In this document: one piece after another, positions 33,937 through 42,944 of the stretch | Layout: every line of letters starts with the position of its first letter | Position numbering within the stretch: the first letter of the stretch is position 1 | Assembly: GCF_020886775.1 (NCBI RefSeq) | Contig: NZ_AP024525.1 | Location: 124,001-188,000, forward strand | DNA: 64,000 nucleotides | Direction: 5' to 3' | Source: Sinomonas cyclohexanicum | GTDB lineage: Bacteria > Actinomycetota > Actinomycetes > Actinomycetales > Micrococcaceae | Position numbers and translations under genes: made by a program | The notes under the pieces: model-generated | What the model saw: the letters and a program-made list of their open reading frames with translations, nothing else | Told to the model about the DNA's origin: nothing | Databases searched by the model: none

Positions 33937-35411
33937 TTGTTCAACACCGCCTTGAAGATCTTGCTCGCTGTCGGACTGGTCAGCGCGGCGCCCTGGTAGA
34001 TGTCCACGCCTTCCATCACCACGGTCACCTGAACCTGGGGGTTGTCTGCCGGGGCGAACCCGGTGAACCAGGAATTGTTCAGCATCTGGCCCTTGCTGTC
34101 GGTCACACCGAGCTCAGCCGTGCCGGTCTTGCCAGCCACCTGGATGCCCGGCACCGCCGCCTTGCTCGCGATGCCCTGCGAGACCACGCTGGCCATCCAG
34201 GTGGTGATCTGGCGCGCGATCTCCGGCGTGGTCGCCGTGCGCAGCACCTCGGGCTTGGGCTGGGACACCACGCGCAGGTCCGGCGCCGTGACCTGCTTGA
34301 CCAGGGACGGCTTCATCTGGACGCCGCCGTTGGCGATGGCGCTCGTCATGAGCGCGATCTGCAGCGGCGAGGCCTTGACGTCGAACTGCCCGACCGCGGA
34401 CTGGGCGAGCTGCGCCTGGTCCAGCTTCTGCGGCCACACGCCCGGGGAGTAGTCGAGGTGGAGCTGGTCGCCGGCGTCCTGCCCGAAGCCGAACGCCGCG
34501 GCCTGCTTGCCGATCGCGTCCTGCCCGAGGTCCAGCGCGATCGACGCGAACGGGGTGTTGCACGACTGCTGGAGCGCGAAGGCGAAGTCCGCGGTGTCCC
34601 GCGTGTAGCAGTTGCCGCCCGCGTAGTTGGGCAGCTTGGTCGTGGTGCCCGGCAGCGTCAGCTCCGCAGGGTTCGGCAGGGTCGAGTCCTTGTTGTACTT
34701 GCCGGAGGCGAGGGCCGCCGCCGTGTCGACGAGCTTGAAGACCGAGCCGGGGGCCAGGAGCGCGCCCGTCGGGCCGCTCACGCCCTGGTTGAGGTTGATG
34801 CCCGGCTGGGCCGAGATCTGCTTCATCGCCGCCGAGGCTGCTGCCTGGTCCTGGGTGGCGATGAGGTTCGGGTCGTAGCTCGGCTTGGAGACCATCGCGA
34901 TGATCGCGCCCGTCTTCGGGTTCGTGACTACGATCGAGCCGCGCTGGCCGTCCGGGATGAGGTCGTACGCGAGCTTCTGGATGGCCGGGTCGATGGTGAG
35001 CTCGACGGAGGCGCCCTTGGGCTGCTCGCCGAGGAAGAGCTGGCGGATCTTGTCCAGGAGCAGCTGGTCCGACGTCCCGGTGAGGGTCGAGTTCATCGAG
35101 TTCTCGAGGCCCGAGGAGCCGTACACGTTGGAGTAGAAGCCCGTCAGCCCCGCATACAGCGCGGCGTCGCCCGGGTAGGTGCGCTGGAACTTGCACGAGT
35201 CCGAACCGCTCGCCACCGACTGCGCGATCGGCTTGCCGGCCACGGTGATGGGTCCGCGCTCCTGGCAGAAGGTCTGCAGGATGGCGCGGTTGTTCTGGCT
35301 GTTCTTGTTCAGCTCGTCCGCGCCGATCACCTGCACGTAGCTGATGGCGCCCATGACGAGGGCGAACATGGCGGCGATGGCCACCCATGCATTGCGGATC
35401 GCCTGGTTCAC
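33933..35411 (-). CDS. pbpA: Class B penicillin-binding protein (PbpA)
   Basis: 492 residues from GTG 35411 (GTGA overlap with rodA). N-terminal anchor helix ([19 protein letters not shown]), a non-catalytic domain, then the transpeptidase with SVFK (acyl-ester Ser), SCN and KTG motifs in [17 protein letters not shown] and AGKTGTAEL. It cross-links peptidoglycan with the SEDS protein encoded next to it. Upstream in-frame sequence lies inside rodA and is not coding. The C-terminal KTG box is intact. Confidence 0.93.
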   Translation of the reverse strand: MNQAIRNAWVAIAAMFALVMGAISYVQVIGADELNKNSQNNRAILQTFCQERGPITVAGKPIAQSVASGSDSCKFQRTYPGDAALYAGLTGFYSNVYGSSGLENSMNSTLTGTSDQLLLDKIRQLFLGEQPKGASVELTIDPAIQKLAYDLIPDGQRGSIVVTNPKTGAIIAMVSKPSYDPNLIATQDQAAASAAMKQISAQPGINLNQGVSGPTGALLAPGSVFKLVDTAAALASGKYNKDSTLPNPAELTLPGTTTKLPNYAGGNCYTRDTADFAFALQQSCNTPFASIALDLGQDAIGKQAAAFGFGQDAGDQLHLDYSPGVWPQKLDQAQLAQSAVGQFDVKASPLQIALMTSAIANGGVQMKPSLVKQVTAPDLRVVSQPKPEVLRTATTPEIARQITTWMASVVSQGIASKAAVPGIQVAGKTGTAELGVTDSKGQMLNNSWFTGFAPADNPQVQVTVVMEGVDIYQGAALTSPTASKIFKAVLNK

Positions 35412-36835
35412 TGGGTCGTCACCGCCTGGGTCGTGGTCGTGTCTGTGTGCGCGTTCCGCCGTCTCGGCCAGGACAGCGACGCCTCCGGCCCGTCGTCCGA
35501 GGCGAACGGGGCGTTGTTGACCGGCCGCCGCGCGATGTTGGAGATCACGAGCAGGAGCGCCACGATGGTCCAGTTCGCGAGGAGGGACGAGCCGCCGGCG
35601 GCGAGGAACGGCGTCGTGAGTCCCGTGAGCGGGATCAGGCGCGTGACCCCGCCCATGATCACGAAGACCTGGAGCCCCACGGCCGCGGAAAGACCCGCGG
35701 CGAGAAGCTTGCCGAACGAGTCGCGCGCGCCGAGGGCCGCGCGGAAGCCGCGGGAGACGAGGATCGCGTAGAGCAGGACGATCGAGAACAGCCCCACGAG
35801 CCCGAGTTCCTCGCCGAAGGCGGCGACGATCATGTCCGAGTGTGCGAACGGGACGAGGTCGGGACGCCCCTGGCCGAGGCCGGTTCCCAGCAGGCCGCCG
35901 TTGGCCATGCCGAACAGGCCCTGCACCACCTGGTAGCTGCTGCCGTACGTGCGCCCGTATACGTCGGGGGAGAACGCGTTGAGCCAGCCGTCGATCCGGA
36001 GCCGGATGTGGGGCAGGACCACGCTCGCGCCCATGGCCCCGGCAAACATGAGCAGGATGCCGAGGATGGCCCAGCTGACGCGGCTCGTGGCGATGTAGAT
36101 GGTGGAGATGAAGATGCCGAAGAACAGGATCGACATGCCGAGGTCGTGCTGGAAGATCAGGATGCCGATCGCCACGATCCAGGCCACGACCATGGGCCCG
36201 AGGTCCCGGAACCGCGGCAGCTGGAGCTTCCCGATCCGGCGCCCCGCCAGGAGGATCAGGTCGCGGTTCGTGGAGAGGTATCCGGCGAAGAAGACCGCGA
36301 TGGTGATCTTCGCGACCTCGCCCGGCTGGAAGGTCGAGCCGCCGATCCGGATCCACACCTGCGCGCCGTTGATCTCGCCCGCGGTGATGCCCGGAACGAG
36401 GGGCAGGAGCAGGAGCACGGCGCTGACGGCCAGGGAGATGTACGTGAACCGACGCAGCACCCGGTGGTCCTTGAGGAACCAGATCACGGCGATGGCCAGC
36501 ACCATGCCCACCACCGTCCAGCGGGCCTGGACGTTGCCGTAGTCGGTCTGCGGAGTGTCCAGCCGGTGGATCATGGCCAGCCCGAGTCCGTTGAGCGTCA
36601 CCACGATCGGAAGGATGAGTGGATCAGCATACTTTGCCCGGAAGCGCAGCACTATATGAATCGCGAGGGATGGAAGGATCAGGAGCGCGGCCTGCTGCCA
36701 GAAGTCGCCCCCGAAGGCCGTGCCGTCCTGCAGGCCCTTCATCGTGTTCGCGCCGATGGCCACGGCCCAGGCCATGAGCAGCAGCGCGAGCTCCACGTTG
36801 CGCCGCGGCCTCGCCACGGTTTCCAGGCCGCTCAT
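35408..36835 (-). CDS. rodA: SEDS-family peptidoglycan glycosyltransferase (FtsW/RodA)
   Basis: 475 residues, about 10-12 membrane helices, with the family's WIRIGGSTFQPGEVAKI, FQHDLGMSILFF (catalytic Asp in the periplasmic loop) and LLGTGLGQGRPDLVPFAHSDMI, EELGLVGLF. It polymerises lipid II. It pairs with PbpA, whose gene overlaps it by GTGA, and its ATG overlaps the pstP stop (ATGA). A hydrophilic C-terminal tail rich in Thr and Arg follows the last helix. Confidence 0.93.
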   Translation of the reverse strand: MSGLETVARPRRNVELALLLMAWAVAIGANTMKGLQDGTAFGGDFWQQAALLILPSLAIHIVLRFRAKYADPLILPIVVTLNGLGLAMIHRLDTPQTDYGNVQARWTVVGMVLAIAVIWFLKDHRVLRRFTYISLAVSAVLLLLPLVPGITAGEINGAQVWIRIGGSTFQPGEVAKITIAVFFAGYLSTNRDLILLAGRRIGKLQLPRFRDLGPMVVAWIVAIGILIFQHDLGMSILFFGIFISTIYIATSRVSWAILGILLMFAGAMGASVVLPHIRLRIDGWLNAFSPDVYGRTYGSSYQVVQGLFGMANGGLLGTGLGQGRPDLVPFAHSDMIVAAFGEELGLVGLFSIVLLYAILVSRGFRAALGARDSFGKLLAAGLSAAVGLQVFVIMGGVTRLIPLTGLTTPFLAAGGSSLLANWTIVALLLVISNIARRPVNNAPFASDDGPEASLSWPRRRNAHTDTTTTQAVTTQ

Positions 36836-38580
36836 GGGGTGCCTCCCAGGCAGGGGTCGGGGGTGGTGGTGGGGCTCGCACTCGGCGAGGCGCTACCGGC
36901 GGCGGCGCCGCTTGGGACGGCCGACGGCGCCGGGCTGGCCGGCGGTGCAGGCGCACCGGAGGCGGTGGCGGGCGCGGTTCCGGACGCCGTGGGGCTCGCG
37001 GTGGCCCCGGAGCCCGGCAGGCAGCCGCGCGGATCGGCCTGGATGCTCTTCACGAGATCCTCGGCGGCCTCGAGGCCGTCGGCGGGGACGCCGGATCGGA
37101 GACGGGTCTGGGTGTACGGCGTGAGCGAGTCGATCGAGATGTTCGTGACCGAGTGCACGTGCGAGAGCGGGATTGGACCCAGCTGCTGCGAGACGCCGTT
37201 GTAGATCGCCACCCGGCTGTCGTAGACGCCGAGGTAGTAGCGCGTCTGCGTCCAGGCGTAGCCGAACCACGCCCCGAGGATGAGCACGAGTGCGGCGATC
37301 GCGCCGAGGCCGATCGTGAACCAGCGCCGGACCAGCCTGCGCCCCACGCCCGTGGCCCCCGGCTCCTCGACGTCTGCCGGGGGCTCGGGGCTGCGGTGGG
37401 TGAGGACCGTGGCCGCCCGCCGGGCGGCCGTCCGGCTCGCGACCGCGGGCAGGGACCCGCTCTCCGCGGCAGCCGCGGCGGCGCCGACAAGCTCATGCGG
37501 CCGCGAGTCGAGCTCGCGCCGGAGCACCTCGGCCGAGAGGTGAGCGCCGAGGTTGGGATCGGTGGGAGGCTCCTCGCGGCTCGGCGGCTCGACTTGGTCG
37601 GCGTCGGTGTCCGGGCCGATCGGGATGGGCGCTGCGGCGTCCTCGGCCTTCACCGGCCGAGCGTTCTCGGCGTCGGCCTTCGCCGACGGGACCCCCGCCG
37701 CCGCCCCCGCCGCCGGGGAGCTGGGACGCGGCGGCTGGGCTGCGGCGGCCGAGGTCACCGGAGTGCGCGCGGCCGCCACCGCGGTGAGCGGGGCGGCAGC
37801 GGCCGCCTGCGCGGGAGTAGCCAGCCCGGCGTCGTCCTCGTCCTCCGGTGCGGTGACCACGTCCGCGACGATGACTGTGACGTTATCCGGGGCGCCCGCG
37901 GCGAGCGTGAGCTCGACGAGGCGGTCCGCGCATTCCGCCGGGTCCTCGAACTCTCGCAGGGTCCGCGCTACGAGGGGCAGGGGCACGTAGTTCAGGCCGT
38001 CGGAGCACAGGAGCCAGCGCTCGCCCTCCACGGCGGGGAAGGTGGCAAGGTCCAGCTCGGGGCTCGCGTCCACGTCGCCGAGCACGCGCATGAGCACGTT
38101 CTTGTGCGGGTGGGTCTCGGCCTCTTCGGGCCGCAGCCGGCCCTCGTTGATGAGCCGCTGGACGAAGGTGTGGTCGGTGGAGACCTGCTCGATGTCGTTG
38201 CCGCGCAGGCGGTAGGCCCGGGAGTCGCCGATGTGCGCGAACGCGAAGTCGCCGCCCGAGAGCAGGAGCGCCGTCACGGTGGTGCCCATGCCGGCCAGGA
38301 GCGGGTTGGCGCTCACGAGCTCCGAAAGGAGCGAGTTCGCGGTCTGGATCTCGTCCGCGAGCTGGGTCGAGGCTTCCCCCTCGGCATACTCGCCGTGGTC
38401 GAGGTGGATGAGGTCCAGCACCGTCGAGGCGCTCGCCACGTCGCCGCCCGCGTGCCCGCCCATGCCGTCGGCGACCACCACGAGATGACGGCCCGCGTAG
38501 GCGGAGTCGTCATTCTTGGAGCGCAGGCGGCCCACATCGGACCGGGCCGCGTACCGAAGGATCAGCGGGGCGTCAGCCAA
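36832..38580 (-). CDS. pstP: PP2C-type serine/threonine phosphatase PstP
   Basis: 582 residues. Start is probably the TTG at 38580, 2 bases after the fhaB stop, with GAGG upstream; ATT and CTG codons just before it are alternatives. Residues 1-235 are the phosphatase: RSKNDDSAYAG, VVADGMGGHAGGDVAS, GDSRAYRLRG, LCSDGLNYV and GAPDNVTVIVADV hold the metal-binding Asp residues. A 220-residue Ala/Pro/Glu-rich linker, a helix near residue 435 (WFTIGLGAIAALVLILGAWFGYAW), an extracellular segment, and a Pro/Ala/Ser tail. It reverses PknA/PknB phosphorylation. Confidence 0.92.
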   Translation of the reverse strand: MADAPLILRYAARSDVGRLRSKNDDSAYAGRHLVVVADGMGGHAGGDVASASTVLDLIHLDHGEYAEGEASTQLADEIQTANSLLSELVSANPLLAGMGTTVTALLLSGGDFAFAHIGDSRAYRLRGNDIEQVSTDHTFVQRLINEGRLRPEEAETHPHKNVLMRVLGDVDASPELDLATFPAVEGERWLLCSDGLNYVPLPLVARTLREFEDPAECADRLVELTLAAGAPDNVTVIVADVVTAPEDEDDAGLATPAQAAAAAPLTAVAAARTPVTSAAAAQPPRPSSPAAGAAAGVPSAKADAENARPVKAEDAAAPIPIGPDTDADQVEPPSREEPPTDPNLGAHLSAEVLRRELDSRPHELVGAAAAAAESGSLPAVASRTAARRAATVLTHRSPEPPADVEEPGATGVGRRLVRRWFTIGLGAIAALVLILGAWFGYAWTQTRYYLGVYDSRVAIYNGVSQQLGPIPLSHVHSVTNISIDSLTPYTQTRLRSGVPADGLEAAEDLVKSIQADPRGCLPGSGATASPTASGTAPATASGAPAPPASPAPSAVPSGAAAGSASPSASPTTTPDPCLGGTP

Positions 38581-38582
38581 AA

Positions 38583-39056
38583 TCAGGGCCTCAGCTCGAT
38601 CACGGTCTTGCCGATGCGGATCGGCACACCCAGCTCGACCGGCTGGGCGCGTGTGAGCTGCTGGTCGGCGAGGTACGTGCCGTTCGTGGACCCGAGGTCC
38701 TCGATGAACCACCGGCTGCCTTGGGGGAACAGCCTGGCGTGGCGGCCGGACGCGTAGTCGTCCTCGAGCACGAGCGTCGCCTCCTGGGCGCGGCCGAGCA
38801 GCACCGGCGTGCCCTCCAGCGGGAGGGTCGTGCCGGCCAGCGGGCCCTCGACGACCACGAGCTGGCGGGCGTGCTGCCGCGCGGGCGGCTCGGCGAGCTC
38901 CGGGTTCCTCCGCACCTGCCGCGCCGTGGGGGCGCCGGTCTTGTTGCGGCGCCCGATCGCGAGGTCGCGGCGCATCGCGCCGACCACGCTGAAGACGAGG
39001 AGCCACATGAGCAGGAGGAAGCCCAGCCGCAGAGCGGTGAGCGTCAGGTCGTTCAC
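38583..39056 (-). CDS. fhaB: FHA-domain protein FhaB
   Basis: 157 residues from GTG 39056. N-terminal membrane helix (LRLGFLLLMWLLVFSVVGAM), a basic linker, then a C-terminal FHA domain (LLGRAQEATLVLEDDYASGRHARL and DLGSTNGTYL) that binds phospho-Thr. In relatives it is called FipA and links kinase signalling to FtsZ and FtsQ. Overlaps fhaA by GTGA. Confidence 0.9.
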   Translation of the reverse strand: MNDLTLTALRLGFLLLMWLLVFSVVGAMRRDLAIGRRNKTGAPTARQVRRNPELAEPPARQHARQLVVVEGPLAGTTLPLEGTPVLLGRAQEATLVLEDDYASGRHARLFPQGSRWFIEDLGSTNGTYLADQQLTRAQPVELGVPIRIGKTVIELRP

Positions 39057-39775
39057 GCGTTTCCTCCCCGGGGTGCCGGAAGCATGCGGAAGACGATCTT
39101 GGTGCGGCCCATCGTGATGGCCGTGCCGTCGTGGAGCTCGGCGCTGCCCTCGAGGCGCCGGCCGTTGATGTAGCTGCCGTTGGTCGAGCCCAAGTCCACA
39201 GCGTACGTGGTGCCTCCGTCCCGGCGGATCTCAAGGTGCCGGCGGGAGACGCCCGTGTCGTCGACCACGATGTCCGCCTCGTTCGAGCGGCCTAGAACCA
39301 CGGAGTCAGCGTTCACCGAGTACCGCTGGCCGTCGATCTCGAGGACGGGCACGAGGGACGTGGGCTGCCGCGTCGGTGCGGCTGGGAAGCTCGGGCGCGA
39401 TGGGCCCTTCTCCGTGCTGGAGACGACCTCGAACTCGCCGGCCTTGAGCGCGGCGTCGTGCCGGAACGTGAAGCGCACCGGGCCCTGGAGGGTGTAGCCC
39501 TGGGAGCGGGCGTGCTTGACCGCCACGTCGCACAGCTCCTCGGCCAGCGGCTGGCCCCAGCCGCGGGCGCGCTCGAAGTCGGCGTCGGAGAGGTGCGCCT
39601 CGAAGACGTTCGGCGCCAGGGTGCGGCCCTGGTCGATGGAGAACGCCTGGCGGTCCATTTCACGGCGGAGCCGACTCGCGATCTCCACCGGCTGCACCTG
39701 GCCCTTCGACCCCGTGGAGAAGACGCCGTGGACGGCCTTCTCGATGCCGCGCTCGAGCCTGTCGAGCAGTCCCAT
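39053..39775 (-). CDS. fhaA: FHA-domain protein FhaA (DUF3662 + FHA)
   Basis: 240 residues. N-terminal DUF3662 region (GLLDRLERGIEKAVHGVFS, residues 1-120) and C-terminal FHA domain (VVLGRSNEADIVVDDTGVSRRHLEIR, DLGSTNGSYINGRRL). It scaffolds phosphorylated cell-wall proteins such as MviN in mycobacteria. ATG 39775 is preceded by GAAAGGAGGGG, a very strong site. First gene of the operon. Confidence 0.92.
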   Translation of the reverse strand: MGLLDRLERGIEKAVHGVFSTGSKGQVQPVEIASRLRREMDRQAFSIDQGRTLAPNVFEAHLSDADFERARGWGQPLAEELCDVAVKHARSQGYTLQGPVRFTFRHDAALKAGEFEVVSSTEKGPSRPSFPAAPTRQPTSLVPVLEIDGQRYSVNADSVVLGRSNEADIVVDDTGVSRRHLEIRRDGGTTYAVDLGSTNGSYINGRRLEGSAELHDGTAITMGRTKIVFRMLPAPRGGNA

Positions 39776-40111
39776 GTGCCCCTCCTTTCCGGTCTCCGCC
39801 CGCGTTGGTTCGCGGGCCTGGGCGTGCCTTGCTGCGCGTCCACACCGTCGCCGGAGGTGCACAGTCCTCTCCCGATAGTACTGGGACCGCCTCGGTATCA
39901 CCTGATCGGCCCGCTCCGCGCCCCTGGGCCTTGACGCACGACGGCGCCGCCCTCCATCCTCCCCCGGCTCATCCTTCTGCGCCCGCCCCCCGAACCCGCT
40001 TCTAACCCGCTGCGCGGGCGCTGATTTCGCAATCCGCTTGTCGCTCGGCTATGCTGGTTCTCGCTGCTTTCGCGGGGTTCGGCTGCTGTCCGGACGCTGC
40101 GTGGGTGTTGC
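39776..40111. promoter_or_regulatory. Intergenic region with fhaA-operon and tRNA promoters
   Basis: 336 bases without a gene. On the minus strand TACTAT near 39881-39876 can be a -10 for the fhaA operon, leaving a leader of about 100 bases. On the + strand TATGCT near 40050 can be a -10 for the tRNA. A GCACGACGGC motif lies at 39936-39945. The stretch GCTGCGCGGGCGC near 40010 is GC-rich without a clear hairpin. Confidence 0.4.
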
Positions 40112-40194
40112 GCGCGAGTGGCGGAACGGCAGACGCGCTGGCTTCAGGTGCCAGTGTCCGAAAGGGCGTGCGGGTTCAAATCCCGCCTCGCGCA
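40112..40194 (+). tRNA. tRNA-Leu (CAG)
   Basis: 83-base cloverleaf. Acceptor stem GCGCGAG (40112-40118) pairs with CTCGCGC (40187-40193). Anticodon stem-loop CTGGC-TTCAGGT-GCCAG gives anticodon CAG at 40145-40147. A long variable arm (class II, as for Leu) follows, then T-loop GGTTCAAATCC. The 3' CCA is not fully encoded (the genome reads ACA). A terminator hairpin follows within 10 bases. Confidence 0.95.
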
Positions 40195-40200
40195 CACATG

Positions 40201-40232
40201 GAAGGGCCCCGGTCGGGAGACCGGGGCCCTTC
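40201..40232 (+). terminator. Terminator after tRNA-Leu
   Basis: Perfect 14-base stem GAAGGGCCCCGGTC / GACCGGGGCCCTTC with loop GGGA, 7 bases after the tRNA end. T-rich tail is short (TTCTGCT). Confidence 0.85.
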
Positions 40233-40250
40233 TGCTATCCATCAGGCCCT

Positions 40251-40315
40251 CGCGAAATGGTGGGTTGAGCAGGGTGCGGGCCGCCCGCACCCTGCTCAAC
40301 CCACCATTTCCGGGA
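40251..40315. repeat. Dispersed palindromic hairpin repeat, copy 2
   Basis: Perfect 27-base inverted repeat: the stem beginning GAAATGGTGGGTTGAGCAGG (40254-40280) and its complement (40284-40310) around a 3-base loop. It lies between the tRNA terminator and the 3' end of the lipase-maturation-factor-like gene on the other strand, so it may also act as a terminator for that gene. Compare 217-277 and 43497-43560. Confidence 0.9.
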
Positions 40316-40322
40316 CGTTCTC

Positions 40323-41804
40323 CTAGTCCCCGTCCCGCAGCCCGATCGGCCGGATGAGCACCCGCAGCGGCGTGATGATCCACCGGTTGCCGGTCTCGCG
40401 GAATTCGGCGTGGCTCGAGAACTCATACAGCGCGTTGCGCACCCGCACCCACTGCGGACGCTGCCCGTGGAACGGGTCCTCGCGCAGGAGTCTGAGCGTG
40501 GCCGGGTCGGCGCGCAGGAGCTTCATGAGGAACTCGTAGAACCAGTCCTCGTGCACCGTGCGCAGCGGAAGGAACCACATGAGCCAGTCGAGCCGCAGGT
40601 GGTAGGGCGCCCACTGCCGCGGGATCCGGTTGGCCTCGCCGGGCTTGCCGCGGAACCGGTACTCGCGCCACTCGGCGTCCTCCGCCGGCACCGTGTCCAG
40701 CGTCCCCTCCACGACGATCTCCACCCGGTTCCTCGTCACCGACCCGAATGCCCCGTACGTGTTGACGAGCTGCCACCGGTTGAAGGCGGCATTCATGAGC
40801 TGGTTCGAGGACACGAGGTTCTTGGCCGGCCACCACGACAGCGCCAGCAGGAGCAGCGACGCGGCGAGCACGACGGCGACCCACGCCCAGGCGACCCAGT
40901 CGCCCGAGGCGGGCCACGCCGTCGTGCGCCCTGAACCCCAGCCGATCGCCGAGGGGATGAACGGGAGCAGCCAGCGCACCGCAGAGTCCCCGACCGCGGC
41001 GAAAGCGAGCACGATCGCGGACCAGTTCAGCCACGCGAAGTTCCCCGAGAGCACGAGCCACAGCTGCGTCACGACCACCACGGCCGCGGCGACGGACCCG
41101 ACAGGCTGCGGGAAGAAGAGCAGGAACGGGACCACGAGCTGCGCGACGTGGTTCCCGACCACCTCGGAGCGGTGCATCCACTTGGGCAGGAGGTGGAACT
41201 GGCGGGACAGCGGGCCGGGCATGGGCTGGGTCTCGTGGTGGTAGTAGAGCGCCGTGAGGTTGCGCCACTCGGACCCGCCCCGGATCTTGATCATCCCCGC
41301 GCCGAACTCGAGGCGGAACACGAGCCACACGAGCAGGATGAGGATGGGGCGCGGGGGAGGGACCTGGTCGGAGCCGAGGAACGCGACCGTGAATCCGGCC
41401 TCGAGCAGGAGCATCTCCCACCCGAAGCCGTAGAACGTCTGCCCCACGTTCACGATCGACATGTACAGGCCCCACAGCACCCCGAACGCGATCAGCGGGA
41501 CCCACCACGGCCCGATCTGCGGGACGCCGAGCACGAGCAGGCCGGAGACCACGAGTCCCACTGCGCACACCCAGCGGAACAGCCGGTCCGAGTACCGGTA
41601 GCGGAACAGGCTCGGGCGGCGGAGGCGATGGAATCCCGCGACGTAGTTCGACGCGGGCAGAAGGCCGTGCTCGCCCAGGAGCGCCGGGAACTGGTTGAGG
41701 GAGGAGAGGAACGCGACGAAGAAAAGGGCCGCCACCCCGCGCTGCAGGACCCAGCGCGCCACCTCGGAGTCGGTGGCGGCGAACCACGTCATGAACGCGT
41801 CCAC
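40323..41804 (-). CDS. Lipase maturation factor family membrane protein
   Basis: 493 residues. About 9 membrane helices in the first 330 residues and a soluble C-terminal domain. Motifs of the LMF family include LEFGAGMIKIRGGSEWRNLTALYYHHETQPMP region (quoted in part: KIRGGSEWRNLTALYYHHET), NLVSSNQLMNAAFNRW, YRFRGKPGEANRIPRQWAPY and DWLMWFLPL. In vertebrates LMF1 helps lipases fold in the ER; the bacterial role is not known. The GTG at 41804 is the likely start; an ATG lies 4 codons downstream. Confidence 0.88.
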   Translation of the reverse strand: MDAFMTWFAATDSEVARWVLQRGVAALFFVAFLSSLNQFPALLGEHGLLPASNYVAGFHRLRRPSLFRYRYSDRLFRWVCAVGLVVSGLLVLGVPQIGPWWVPLIAFGVLWGLYMSIVNVGQTFYGFGWEMLLLEAGFTVAFLGSDQVPPPRPILILLVWLVFRLEFGAGMIKIRGGSEWRNLTALYYHHETQPMPGPLSRQFHLLPKWMHRSEVVGNHVAQLVVPFLLFFPQPVGSVAAAVVVVTQLWLVLSGNFAWLNWSAIVLAFAAVGDSAVRWLLPFIPSAIGWGSGRTTAWPASGDWVAWAWVAVVLAASLLLLALSWWPAKNLVSSNQLMNAAFNRWQLVNTYGAFGSVTRNRVEIVVEGTLDTVPAEDAEWREYRFRGKPGEANRIPRQWAPYHLRLDWLMWFLPLRTVHEDWFYEFLMKLLRADPATLRLLREDPFHGQRPQWVRVRNALYEFSSHAEFRETGNRWIITPLRVLIRPIGLRDGD

Positions 41805-41862
41805 GCTCCAACGCTACGCCGTGCGCCCCGGCCTCAGGCAGGGGCGGTAGGCTCTATCCGCC

Positions 41863-42546
41863 GTGACTTCCGACCCCCACGCCGCCCACCGCAGCCAGAC
41901 GCCAGCCGGCCCCGCGCACGACGCCGCGGCCGCGCCTCCCGCTGCCCCCGCGCCGTCGCGCCTCACGGGGCCGTCGCGGCTGCCTGCCCCGGGGCGCTTC
42001 GCGCATCCGTTCTCGCCGGGAGTCCTCGCGCTCGTGTTCGGGGGCGGGGTACTTGGGGCGATGTCGCGGTGGGCGCTCGGGGTCGCGATCCCCGCGCCCG
42101 ACGGCTGGCCGCTGCCGACCCTCCTCATCAACCTCGCCGGCGCCCTCGCGCTCGGTGCGCTGCTCGAGTCGCTTGCCCGACGCGGGCCGGACGTCGGCGT
42201 GCGGCGGCTCGTGCGCCTCACCGTGGGGACGGGGTTCTTGGGGGCGTTCACCACGTACTCGACGCTCGCCGTTGACGGCGCGCGCCTGTTCACGGGTGGC
42301 CGCACGGCCGACGGCGCGTGGTACCTCGCGCTGTCCCTGCTCGTCGGCGCGGCGGCCACCCTGCTCGGCATCGCGGGGGCGGCCTGGCTGCACCGCCAGG
42401 ACCGGCGCGGGCTCGCGGCCGAGGCCCACGTCGCCGCGCACCCCCACGGCGGGCACCCGCACCCCGATTCTGAAGGTCACCTCCTGGGGGGCACATCACG
42501 TGACCCCCAGGAGGTGACTTCCAGGCGGGAAGGGGATGCGCCGTGA
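41863..42546 (+). CDS. crcB: Fluoride exporter CrcB, first copy
   Basis: 227 residues with four helices between about 50 and 185; family motifs include GGVLGAMSRWALG, LLINLAGALALG and VGTGFLGAFTTYSTLAVDG. A 45-residue Pro/Ala-rich N-terminal extension and a His-rich C-terminal tail are added. The last 25 codons come from a hairpin repeat (42476-42518), so the true end of the ancestral gene was probably before it. GTG start, probably leaderless (TAGGCT 20 bases upstream). No fluoride riboswitch is recognisable. Confidence 0.88.
   Translation: MTSDPHAAHRSQTPAGPAHDAAAAPPAAPAPSRLTGPSRLPAPGRFAHPFSPGVLALVFGGGVLGAMSRWALGVAIPAPDGWPLPTLLINLAGALALGALLESLARRGPDVGVRRLVRLTVGTGFLGAFTTYSTLAVDGARLFTGGRTADGAWYLALSLLVGAAATLLGIAGAAWLHRQDRRGLAAEAHVAAHPHGGHPHPDSEGHLLGGTSRDPQEVTSRREGDAP
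42476..42518. repeat. Hairpin repeat family 2, copy 2, inside the crcB reading frame
   Basis: GTCACCTCCTGGGGG (42476-42490) pairs with CCCCCAGGAGGTGAC (42504-42518), a 15-base perfect stem with a 13-base loop. Its left arm is the same as in the hairpin at 22306 (ATTCT..AGTCACCTTCTGGGGG). It is translated as the end of CrcB1. Confidence 0.85.
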
Positions 42547-42920
42547 CCCCCGCGGAGGCGCTCCTGCTGGGAGCGGCGGGCGGGGTCGGCGCCGTCGCGC
42601 GCTACGTGCTCGACACGGCGGTGAGCCGCCGGCTCAAGGGCCCCCTGCCGTTCGCGACGATCGGCATCAACGCCACGGGCTCGTTCCTGCTGGGCCTGAT
42701 CGCGGGGGCGGTGATCGCCGGGGTCGCCGACCCCACGGTCCAGGCCGTCCTGGGCACCGGGTTCCTGGGTGGGTACACGACCTTCTCCACCGCGAGCTAC
42801 CAGAGCGTGAGCCTCGCGCTGAGCGGTCGGTGGGCGGCCGCCGTCGTGAACGGGGTGGGGACGCTCGCGCTGTGCCTCGCCGCCGCGTTCGGGGGCCTCG
42901 CGCTCGGCGGCGCGCTCTGA
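42543..42920 (+). CDS. crcB: Fluoride exporter CrcB, second copy
   Basis: 125 residues, four helices. GGVGAVARYVLDTAV, FATIGINATGSFLLG and GTGFLGGYTTFSTASYQ match the Fluc channel. Two-gene pairs encode heterodimeric fluoride channels in many Gram-positive bacteria, which would explain the tandem arrangement. GTG start overlaps the CrcB1 stop (GTGA). Confidence 0.92.
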   Translation: MTPAEALLLGAAGGVGAVARYVLDTAVSRRLKGPLPFATIGINATGSFLLGLIAGAVIAGVADPTVQAVLGTGFLGGYTTFSTASYQSVSLALSGRWAAAVVNGVGTLALCLAAAFGGLALGGAL

Positions 42921-42944
42921 CGCGGGCCGCCGGGGGAGAGCGGC

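Noticed and set aside
41805-41862. Fluoride riboswitch before crcB
   Set aside because: The 58-base gap is too short and lacks the conserved pseudoknot bases. The mRNA is probably leaderless.
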